Below are positions 40,701 to 51,490 of a DNA stretch of 64,000 nucleotides, piece by piece. The position numbers and the translations under genes are program-made. The stretch comes from Dama dama (taxonomy: Eukaryota; Chordata; Mammalia; Artiodactyla; Cervidae), in contig NW_026870906.1 in assembly GCF_033118175.1 (NCBI RefSeq), positions 558,001 to 622,000 on the forward strand. The letters run 5' to 3'. The notes beneath the pieces are model-generated. The model did no database searches and had not been told where the DNA came from. It was given only the letters and a program-made list of their open reading frames with translations. Each line of letters begins with the position of its first letter. The first letter of the stretch is position 1.

Positions 40701-41253
40701 ATTTTGGAACACCGTTTCATGCTCCGCCTATTTTTCAGACCGTTTAATGCTCCTATATTTTTGACACCTTTTGAAGCTCTTCATATTTTTCACACCTTTT
40801 CAGGCTCTTCATGTTTTTGAACACCGGTTCATGCTCCTCCTATTTTTCAGACCGTTTCATGCTCGTCATATTTTTAACAAGTTTAGAAGCTCTTCATATA
40901 TTTCACACCTTTTCAGGCTCTTCATGTTTTCAACACCACTTCATGCTCCTCCTTTTTTTCAGCCCTTTTCATGCTCATCTCATTTTTGACACCTTTGAAG
41001 CTCTTCATATTTTTCCCACCTTTTGAAGCTCTTCATATTTTTGACACTTTTTCAGGCTCTTCATGTTTTTCAACACCTCTTCATGCTCCGCCTATTTTTC
41101 AGACCGTTTCATGCTCCTCATATTTTTCACACATTATGAGGCTCTTCATTTTTTTCACACCTTTTCAGCCTCTTCTTGTTTTTGAACACGGTTTCATGCT
41201 CCTCCTATTTTTCAGACGGTTTCCTGCTCCTCATGTATTTCACACCTTTTCAA
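37733..41253 (+). repeat. 3.52-kb tandem higher-order repeat, copy 2
   Basis: This is the second tandem copy. Just after its end (from about 41,255) the array does not start a third copy but resumes with a stretch resembling 40.33-40.44 kb (tgttttttaacaccg, then ctgttcctgtttttcagatcg). This is what an unequal crossover end point inside the block would leave. Confidence 0.9.
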
Positions 41254-44200
41254 GCTCTTCATATTTTTCACACCTTTTCAGGCTCTTCATGTTTTTTAAC
41301 ACCGTTTCATGCTGTTCCTGTTTTTCAGATCGTTTCATGCTCCTCATATTTTTGACACCTTTTGAAGCTGTTTATATTTTTCACACCTTTTCAGGCTCTT
41401 CATGTTTTTCAACACCGCTTCATGCTTCTCCTATTTTTCAGACGGTTTCATACTCATCATGTTTTTCACACCTTTTGAAGCTCTTCATATTTTTGACACC
41501 TTTTGAAGCTCTTCATATTTTTCACAACTTTTCAGGCTCTTCATGATTTTGAACACCGCTTCATGCTCCTCCTATTTTTCACATCGTTTCATGCACCTCA
41601 TGTGTTTCACACCTTTTGAAGCTCTTCATATATTTCACACCTTTTGCAACTCTTCATATATTTCACACCTTTTAGGCTCTTCCTGTTTTTCAACACCACT
41701 TCATGCACCTCCTATTTTTCAGACCGTTTCATGCTCATCTCATGTTTGACACCTTTTGAAGCTCTTCATATTTTTCACACCTTTTCAGGCTCTTCATGTT
41801 TTTCAAAATCTTTTCGTGCTCCTTTTATTTTTCAGACCGTTTCATGCTCATCTCATTTTTGATACCTTTTGAAGCTCTTCATATTTTTCACACCTTTTCA
41901 GGCTGTTTATGTTTTTCAACATCGCTTCTTGCTCCTCCTATTTTTCAGACCGTTTCATGCTCCTCATATTTTTGACATCTTTTGAAGCTCTTCATATTTT
42001 TCACAAATTTTCAGGCTCTTCATGGTTTTCAACACCACTTCATGATCCTCCTATTTTTCAGACCGTTTCATGCTGCACATATTTTTGACACCTTTTGAAG
42101 CTTTACATATTTTTCACACCTTTTCAGGCTCTTCTTGTTTTTGAACACCGCTTCATCCTCCTCCTATTTTTCAGACCGTTTCATGCTCCTCATATTTTTG
42201 ACACGATTTGAGGCTCATCATATTTTTCACACCTTTTCAGGGTCTTCATGTTTTTCTACACCGCTTCATGCTCCTCCTATTTTTCACACCGTTTCATGCT
42301 CCTCATATATTTCACTCCTTTTGAAGCTCTTCATATTTTTCACACGTTTTCAGGCTCTTTATGTTTTTGATCACCGCTTCATGCTCATCCTATTTTTAAG
42401 ACCGTTTCATGCTCCTCATAATTTTCAAAACTTTTGAAACTCTTTATATTTTTCACACTTTTTCAGGCTCTTCATGTTTTTCAACACCGCTTCATGCTCC
42501 TCCTATGCTTCCGATCGTTTCATGCTCCTCGTGTATTTCACACCTTTTGAAGCACTTCATATTTTTCACACCTTTTCAGGCTCTTCATGTTTTTCAACAC
42601 CGCTTCATGCTCCTCCTATATTTCCGACCGTTTCATGCTCCTCATGTATTTCACACCTTTTGAAGCTCTTCATATTTTTCACACCTTTTCAGGCTCTTCA
42701 TGTTTTTGAACACCGTTTCATGCTCCTCCTATTTTTCGACCGTTTCATGCTCCTCATATATTTCACAGCTTTTGATACTCTTCATATTTTTCACACCTTT
42801 TCAGGCTCTTCATGTTTTTGAACACCGCTTCATGCTCCTCTTATTTTTCAGAGAGTTTCATGCTCCTAATATTTTTGACACCTTTTGAGTCTCTTCATAT
42901 TTTTCACACCTTTTCAGGCTCTCCATGTTTTTCAACACCGCTTCATGATCCTCCTATTTTTCAGAACGTTACATGATCCTGATATTTTTGACACGTTTTG
43001 AAGCTTTTCATATTTTTCACACCTTTTCAGGCTCTTCATGTTTTTCAATACCACTTCATGCTCCTCCTATTTTTCAGACCGTTTCATGCTCCTCATAAAT
43101 CTGACACCTTTTGAAAACTTCATATTTTTCACACCTTTTCAGGCTCTACATGTTTTACAACACCGCTTCATGCTCCTCCTATTTTCCAGACCATTTCATT
43201 CTCCTCATATTTTTGACACCTTTTGAAGCTCTTCATATATTTCACACCTTTTCAGGCTCTTCATTTTTTCAAAACCACTTCATGCTCCTCCTATTTTTCA
43301 GACCGTTTCATTCCCCTATTTTTTTGACACCTTTTTAACCTCTTCGTATTTTTCACACCTTTTCAGGCTCTTCATGTTTTTGAACACCGCTTCTTGCTCC
43401 TCCTATTTTTCAGACCGTTTCATGCTCTTCATATTTTTCAAACATTTTAAAGCTCTTCATATATTTCACAACTTTTCAGGCTCTTCTTGTTTTTCAACAC
43501 CACTTCATGCTTCTCCTATTTTTCAGATCGTTTCATGCTCATCTCATTTTTGACAACTTTTGAAGCTCTTCATATTTTTCACACCTTTTGATGCTCTTCA
43601 TATTTTTCATACCTCTTCAGGCTCTTCATGTTTTTGAACACCGCTTCATGCTCCTCCTATTTTTCAGACCATTTCTTGCTCCTCATATTTTTGACATTTT
43701 TTGAAGCTCTTCATATTTTTCACACCTTTTCAGCCTTTTTATGTTTTTGAACACCGCTTCATGCTCCTCCTATTTTCAGAACGTTTCATGCTCCTCATAT
43801 TTTTCACACCTTTTAAAGCTCTTCATATATTTCACAACTTTTCAGTCTCTTCATGTTTTTGAACACCGCTTCATGCTTCTCATATTTTTCAGACCGTTTC
43901 ATGCTCCTCATATTTTTGACACGTTTTGAAGCTCTTCATATTTTTCACACCTTTTCAGGCTCTTCAGGTTTTTCAACACCGTTTCCTGCTCCTCCTATGT
44001 TTCCACCCATTTCATGTTCCTCATGTATTTCACACATTTTGAAGCTCTTCATATTTTTTACACCTTTTCAGGCTCTTCATGTTTTTGAACACCGTTTCAT
44101 GTTCCTCCTATTTTTCAGAACGTTACATGCTCCTCATATTTTTCACACCTTTTGAATCTCTTCTTATTTTACTCACGTTTTCAGGCTCTTCATATTTTTG

Positions 44201-47200
44201 AACACCGTTTCATGTTCCTCCTATTTTTCAGAACGTTTCATGCTCCTCATATTTTTAACACCTTTTGAAGCTCTTCATATTTTGCACACCTTCTCAGGCT
44301 CTTCATGTTTTTCAACACCGCTTCATGCTCGTCCTATTTTTCAGACCGTTTCATGCTACTCATATTTTTGACGCCTTTTGAAGCTCTTCATATTTTCCAC
44401 ACCTTTTCAGGCTCTTCATGTTTTTCAACACCGCTTCATGCTCCTCCTATTTTTCAGACCGTTTCATGCTCCTCATATTTTTGACACCTTTTGAATCTCT
44501 TCATATTTTGCACACCTTCTCAGGTCCTTCATGTTTTTGAACACCGTTTCAAGCTCCTCCTATTTTTCACCCCCTTTCAGGCTCCTCATATTTTTGACAC
44601 CTTTTGAAGCTCTTCATATTTTTCACACCTTTTCAGGCTCTTCATCTTTCTCAACACCACTTCATGCTCCTCCTATTTTTCAAACCGTTTAATGCTCATC
44701 TCATTTTTGAAACCTTTTGAAGCTCTTCATATATTTCACACCTTTTTAAGCTCTTCATATTTTTCACACCTTTTCAGGCTCTTCATGTTTTTCAACTCCG
44801 CTTGAAGAGCGGAGACAGTTTCATGCTCCTCATTTTTTTGAAACCTTTTGAAGCTCTTTATATATTTCACACCTTTTCAGGCTCTTCATGTTTTTCAACA
44901 CCAGCTCATCCTCCTCCTATTTTTCAGACCGTTTCAGGCTCCTCATTTTTTTGACACCTTTTGAAGCGCTTCATATATTTCACACCTTTTCAGGCTCTTC
45001 ATGTTTTTCAACACCACTTCATGCTCTTCCTATTTTTGAGACAGTTTCATGCTCCTCATATTTTTGAAACCTTTTGAAGCTCTTCATATATTTCACACCT
45101 TTTCAGGCTCTTCATGTTTTTCAACACCACTTCATGCTCCTCCTATTTTTGAGACCGTTTCATGCTCATCTCATTTTTGACACCTTTTGAAGCTCTTCAT
45201 ATTTTTTAACACCTTTTGAAACTCTACATATTTTTCACACTTTTTCAGGCTCTTCATAATTTTCAACACCACTTCATGCTCCTCCTATTTTCAGACCGTT
45301 TCATGCTCATCTCTTTTTTGACACCTTTTGAGGCTCTTCATATTTTTCACACCTTTTCAGGCTCTTCATGTATTCAACACCACTTCATGCTCCTCCTATT
45401 TTTCAGACCGTTTCATGCTCATCTCATTTTTGACATCTTTTGAAGCTCTTCATATCTTTCACACCTTTTCAGGCTCTTAATGTTTTTCAACACCGCTTCA
45501 TGCTCCTCCTATTTTTCAGACCGTTTCAAGCTCATCTCATTTTTTTACACCTTTTGAAGCTCTTCATATTTTTCACACCTTTTGAAGCTCTTCAGATTTT
45601 TCACACGTTTTCAGTCTCTTAATGTTTTTCAACACCACTTCATGCTCCTCCTATTTTTCAGACCGTTTAATGCTCATCTCATTTTTGACACCTTTTGAAG
45701 CTCTTCATATTTTTGAACACCTTTTGAAGCTCTTCAGATTTTTCACACGTTTTCAGTCTCTTAATGTTTTTCAACACCACTTCATGCTCCTCCTATTTTT
45801 CAGACCGTTTCACGCTCATCTCATTTTTGACACCTTTTGAAGCTCTTCATATTTTTCACACCTTTTCAGGCTCTTCATGTTTTTGAACACCGCTTCATGC
45901 TCCTCCTATTTTTCAGACGTTTTCAATCTCCTCATGTATTTCACACCTTTTGAAGCTCTTCATCTGTTTCGCACCTTTTCAGACTCTTCATATTTTTGAA
46001 CACCGCTTCGTGCTGCTCCTATTTTTCAGCCCGTTTCATGCTCCTCATATATTTGACACCTTTTGAGGCTCTTCATATTTCTCACACCTTGTCAGGCTCT
46101 TCATGTTTTTCAACACCACTTCATCCTCCTCCTATTTTTCACACCGCTTCATGCTCATCTCTTTCTTGACACCTTTTGAAGCTCTTCATAATTTTGACAC
46201 CTTTTGAAACTCTTCATATTTTTCACACCTTTTCAGGCTCTTCATGTTTTTGAACACCGTTTCATGCTCCTCCTATTTTTCAGACAGTTTCATGTTCCTC
46301 ATATTTTTGACACGTTTTGAGGCTCTTCATACTTTTCACACCTCTTCAGGCTCTTCATGTGTTTGAACACCGTTTCATGTTCCACCTGTTTTTCAGACCG
46401 TTTCATGCTCCTCATATTTTTGACACCTTTTGAAGCTCTTCATATTTTTCACACCTTTTCAGGTTCTCCATGTTTTTGAACAGCGCTTCATGCTCCTCCT
46501 ATTGTTCAGACCGTTTCATGCTCCTCATATTTTTGACTCCTTTTGAAGCTCTTCCTATTTTTCGCACCTTTTCAGGCTCTTCATGTTTTTCAACACCGTT
46601 ATATGCTGCTCCTATTTTTCAGACCGTTTCATGCACTTCCTTTTTTCAGAACGTTTCATGTTTCTCATATTTTTGCCACCTTTTGAAGCTCTTCATATTT
46701 TTCACACCTTTTCAATCTCTTCATGTTTTTGAACAACGCTTCATGCTCCTCCTATTTTTCAGACTGTTTCATGCTCCTCATATTTTTCACACCTTTTGAA
46801 GCTCTTCTTATTTTTCACCCCTTTTCAGGCTCTACCTGTTTTTGAACACCGCTTCATGCTCCTCCTATTTTTCAGACCGTTTCATGCTCCTCATATTTTT
46901 GACACCTTTTGAAGCTCTTCTTATTTTTCACCTCTTTTCAGGCTCTACCTGTTTTTGAACACCACTTCATGCTCCTCCTATTTTTCAGACCGTTTCATGC
47001 TCCTCATATTTTTGACACCTTTTGAAGCTCTTCATATTTTTCACACCTTTTCAGGCTCTTCATATATTTCAACACCACTTCATGCTCCTCCTATTTTTCA
47101 GACTGTTTCATGCTCCTCATATTTTTGACACCTTTTGAAGCTCTTGATATATTTCTCATCTTTTCAGGCTCTTCATGTTTTTCAACACCACTTCATGCTG

Positions 47201-50200
47201 CTCCTATTTTTCGACCGTTTCATGCTCATCTCATTTTTGACACCTTTTGAAGCTCTTCATATTTTTCACAGCTTTTGAAGCTCTTCATATTTTTCACACG
47301 TTTTGAGGCTCTTCATGTTTTTCAACACTGCTTCATGCTCCTCCGATTTTTCAGACCGTTTAATGCTCCTCATATTTTTGACACCTTTTGAAGCTCTTCA
47401 TATTTTTCACACGTTTTCAGGCTCTTCATGTTTTTCAACACCGCTTCATGCTCCTCCTATTTTTCAGACCGTTTAATGCTCCTCATATTTTTGCCACCTT
47501 TTGAAGCTCTTCATATTTTTCACACATTTTCAGGCTCTTCATGTTTTTCAACACCGTTTCATTGTCCTCCTATTTTTCAGACCGTTTCATCCTCCTCACA
47601 TTTTTCAAACGTTTTGAAGCTTTTCATATTTTTCACACCTTTTCAGGCTCTTCATGTTTTTGAACACCGTTTCATGCTCCTCCTATTTTTCAAACTGTTT
47701 TATGTTCCTCATATTTTTGACACGTTTTGAGGCTCTTCATATTTTTCACACTTTTTCAGGCTCTTCTTGTTTTTGAACACCGTTTCATGCTCCTCCTATT
47801 TTCAGACTGTTTCATGTTCCTCATATTTTTGACACGTTTGAAGCTCTTCATATATTTCACACCTTTTTAGGTTCTTCATGTTTTTGGACACCGTTTTGTT
47901 CTCCTCCTATTTTTCAGACCGTTTCATGCTCCTCCTATTTTCAGACTGTTTCATGTTCCTCATATTTTTGACACGTTTTGAAGCTCTTCATATTTTTCAC
48001 ACCTTTTCAGGCTCTTCATGTTTTTGAACACTGCTTCATGCTCATCCTATTTTCCAAACCGTTTCATGCTCCTCATATTTTTGACACCTTTTGAATCTCT
48101 TCATATGTTTCACACCTTTTCAGGCTCTTCATGTTTTTCACACCACTTCATGCTCCTCATATTTTTCAGACCGTTTCATGCTCATCTCATTTTTGACACC
48201 TTTTGAAGCTCTTCATATATTTCACACATTTTGAAACTCTTCATATTTTTCACACCTTTTCATTCTCTTCAGGTTTTTCAACACCGCTTCATGCTCCTCC
48301 TATTTTTCAGACCGTTTCAAGCTCATCTCATTTTTTTACACCTTTTGAAGCTCTTCATATTTTCCACACCTTTTGAAGCTCTTCATATTTTTCACACGTT
48401 TTCAGGCTCTTCATATTTTTCAACACCACTTAATGATCCTCCTATTTTTCAGACCGTTTAATGCTCATCTCATTTTTGACACCTTTTGAAGCTCTTCATA
48501 TATTTCACACATTTTGAAACTCTTCATATTTTTCACACCTTTTCAGGCTCTTCATGATTTTCAACACCACTTCATGCTCCTCATATTTTTGAGACCGTTT
48601 CATGCTCATCTCATTTGTGACACCTTTTGAAGCTCTTCCTATTTTTCACACCTTTTCAGGCTCTTCATGTTTTTCAACACCGCTTCATGCTCCTCATATT
48701 TTTCAGACTGTTTCATGCTCCTCTTATTTTTGACACCTTTTGAAGCTCTTCAAATATTTCACACCTTTTCAGGCTTTCATGTTTTTCAACACCACTTCAT
48801 GCTCCTCCTATTTTCCGACCGTTTCATGCTCATTTCATTTTGACACCTATTGAAGCTCTTCATATTTTTCACACCTTTAGAGGCTCTTCATATTTTTCAC
48901 ACCTTTTCAGGCTCTTCATATTTTTCAACACCGCTTCATGCTCCTCATATTTTTCAGACAGTTTCATGCTCCTCATATTGTTGAAACCTTTTGAAGCTCT
49001 TCATATATTTCACACCTTTTCAGGCTCTTCATGTTTTTCAACACCACTTCATGCTCCTCCTATATTTTAGACCTTTTCATGCTCATCTCATTTTTGAAAC
49101 CTTTTGAAGCTCTTCATATTTTTCACAACTTTTGAAGCTCTTCATACTTTTCACACCTTTTCACGCTCTTCATGTTTTTCAACACCACTTCATGCTACTC
49201 CTATTTTTCAGACCGTTTCATGCTCATCTCATTTTTGACACCTTTTGAAGCTCTTCATATTTTTCACACCTTTTCAGGCTCTTCATGTTTCTGAACACCG
49301 TTTCTTGCTCCTCCTATTTTTCAGACCGGTTCATGCTCCTCATATTTTTGACACCTGTTGAAGCTCTTCATATTTTTCACAACTTTTCAGGCTCTTCATG
49401 TTTTTGAACACCGTTTCATGCTCCTTCTATTTTTCAAACTGTTTCATGTTCCTCATATTTTTGACACGTTTTGAGGCTCTTCATATTTTTCACACCTTTT
49501 CAGGCTCTTCTTGTTTTTGAACACCGTTTCATGCTCCTCCTATTTTCAGACTGTTTCATGTTCCTCATATTTTTGACATGTTTGAAGCTCTTCATATATT
49601 TCACACCTTTTTAGGTTCTTCATGTTTTTGGACACCGTTTTGTTCTCCTCCTATTTTTCAGACCGTTTCAGCTCCTCATATATTTGACACCTTTTGAAGC
49701 TCTTCATATTTTTCACACCTTTTCAGGCTCTTCATGTTTTTGAACACTGCTTCATGCTCGTCCTATTTTCCAAACCGTTTCATGCTCCTCATATTTTTTA
49801 CACCTTTTGAATCTCTTCATATATTTCACACCTTTTCAGGCTCTTCATGTTTTTCAACACCGTTTCATGCTCATCTCATTTTTGACACCTTTTGAAACTC
49901 TTCATATATTTCATACCTTTTGAAGCTCTTCATATTTTTCACAACTTTTCTGGCTCTTCATGTTTTTGAACATCGTTTCATGCTCCTGCTATTTTTCAGA
50001 CCGTTTCATGCTCCTCATATTTTTGACACCTTTTGAAGCTCTTCATATTTTTCACACCTTTTCAGGCTCTTCAAGTTTTGAACACCTTTTCAGGCTCTTC
50101 ATGTTTTTGAACACCGCTTCATGCTCCTCATATTTTTGACACCTTTTGAAGCTGTTCATATTTTTCACACCTTTTCAGGCTCTTCAAGTTTTGAACACCT

Positions 50201-51483
50201 TTTCAGGCTCTTCATGTTTTTGAACACCCTTTCATGCTCCTCCTATTTTTCAGACCGTTTCATGCACCTCATATTTTTCACACCTTTTGAAGATCTTCAG
50301 ATTTTTCACTCCTTCTCAGGCTATTCATGTTTTTAGCAACAGCTTCATGCTCCTCCTATTTTTCAGACCGTTTCTTGCTCCTCATGTATTTCACACCTTT
50401 TGAAGCTCTTCATATTTTTCAAACCTTTTCAGGCTCTTCATGTTTCTGAACACGATTTCATGATGCTCCTATTTTTCAGACCGTTTCATGCTCCTCATAT
50501 TTTTGACACCTTTTGAAGCTCCTCATATTTTTCACACCTTTTCAGGTTTTTCAACATCGCTTCATGCTCCTCCTAATTCACAGAACGTTTCATGCTCCTC
50601 ATATTTTTGACACCTTTTGAAGCTCTTCATATTTTTCACACCTTTTCAGGCTCTTCATATTTTTGAACACCGCTTCATGCTCCTCCTATTTTTCAGACCG
50701 TTTCATGCTCCTCATACTTTTCACACCTTTTGAAGCTCTTCATATTTTAGCACCTTTTCAGGCTCTTCATGTTTTGCAACACCACTTCATGCTCCTCCTA
50801 TTTTTCAGACCTTTTCATGCTCATCTCATTTTGACAACTTTTAAAGCTCTTCATATTTTTCACACCATTTGAAGCTCTTCATATTTTTCACACTTTTTCA
50901 GGCTCTTCATGTTTTTCAACACCACTTCATGCTCCTCCTATATTTCAGACCGTTTCATGCTCCTCATATTTTTCACACCTTTTGAAGCTCTTCATATTTT
51001 TCACACCTTTTGAAGCTCTTCATATTTTTCAGCCTTTTCACGTTCTCCATGTTTTTGAACACCGCTTCATGCTCCTCGTATTTTTCAGAGCTTTTCTTGC
51101 TCCTCATATTTTTGACACCCTTTGAAGCTCTTCATATTTCTCACAATTTTTCAAGCTCTTCATGTTTTTCCACACCCTTTCCTGCTACTCCAATATTTCA
51201 GACCGTTTCATGCTCCTCCTATTTTTCAGACCTTTTCATTCTCCTCATATTTTTGACGCCTTTTGAAGCACTTCATATTTTACACACCTTTTCAGGCTCT
51301 TCATGTTTTTGAACACAACTTCATGCTCCTCCTATTTTTCAGACCATTTCATGCTCCTCATATTTTTCACACATTTTGAAGCTCTTCATATTTTTCACTC
51401 TTTTTCAGGCTCTTCATCTTTTTCAAAACCGCTTCATGCTCCTACTATTTTTCAGACCGTTTCACGTCCTCATATTTTTGACA
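41254..51483 (+). repeat. Satellite A right flank: less ordered units up to the junction
   Basis: The 113-bp units continue, but long near-identical blocks are scarce. A subrepeat variant with ctcatctcatttttgac is common between about 44.7 and 49.3 kb. A short duplicated block at about 47,757-47,940 recurs at 49,501-49,680, with an offset of 1,744 bp falling to 1,716 bp after loss of one subrepeat. Near 50.05-50.20 kb two successive units share the rare tcttcaagttttgaac variant exactly 113 bp apart (50,072 and 50,185). I see no gene or other element here. Confidence 0.8.
44796..44814. other. Perfect 7-bp inverted repeat with 5-base loop inside satellite A
   Basis: The sequence ctccgcttgaagagcggag forms a 7-bp perfect stem (ctccgct/agcggag) with a tgaag loop. 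It replaces the ordinary cttcatgctcctcc and tatttttcag part of a unit, leaving that unit about 10 bp short. No other unit that I read has this segment. Confidence 0.85.
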
Positions 51484-51490
51484 AGTTTCC
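51480..51490. other. Junction between satellite A and satellite B
   Basis: Satellite A sequence ends within a subrepeat (catatttttgaca), and satellite B starts at about 51,484-51,486 with agtttccacaagcacctc, a form also seen inside unit 9 near 57,850. There is no spacer, transposon, target-site duplication or telomere-like sequence. A few bases cannot be assigned to one side, which is compatible with joining at microhomology. Confidence 0.88.

Larger units (their letters stand above)
1..51483 (+). repeat. Satellite A: tandem array of 113-bp units, each four ~28-bp subrepeats
   Basis: A continuous head-to-tail array fills this span. The unit is 113 bp and consists of four related subrepeats of 28, 28, 29 and 28 bp. 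Each begins near atgctcctca or aagctcttca, carries a T5 tract at about positions 13-17, and ends in a caccttttc-like block. The four types are told apart by their ends: cacaccttttc, aacaccgcttc, cagaccgtttc and gacaccttttg. About 455 units fit in the span. My hand consensus has T 49, C 33, A 20, G 11. Every copy I read is in the same orientation, and no other sequence interrupts the array. I do not recognise the family. By context (next to a probable ruminant satellite I array) it is likely centromeric or pericentromeric, which is inference. Translated frames are open on the plus strand but have lengths dictated by the period, so I annotate no protein here. Confidence 0.96.

Noticed and set aside
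1..51483. More than a hundred plus-strand open frames of 60-191 codons, rich in Phe, Ser, His and Leu.
   Set aside because: All are translations of the 113-bp repeat in rotating frames. Their lengths fall into classes fixed by the period, they overlap each other in different frames, and most stop at the tga of the tttttgacacc or cttttgaagc block. No start context, splice signal or domain is visible.
1..51483. CRISPR-like appearance: short direct repeats of about 28 bp at regular spacing.
   Set aside because: There are no unique spacers. The repeats abut directly and all positions belong to the tandem unit, and no cas gene is present.
1..51483. T5-6 tracts once per subrepeat, suggesting phased bent DNA.
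   Set aside because: The spacing of 28-29 bp is about 2.7 helical turns, so the tracts are not in phase with the helix and strong curvature is not predicted.
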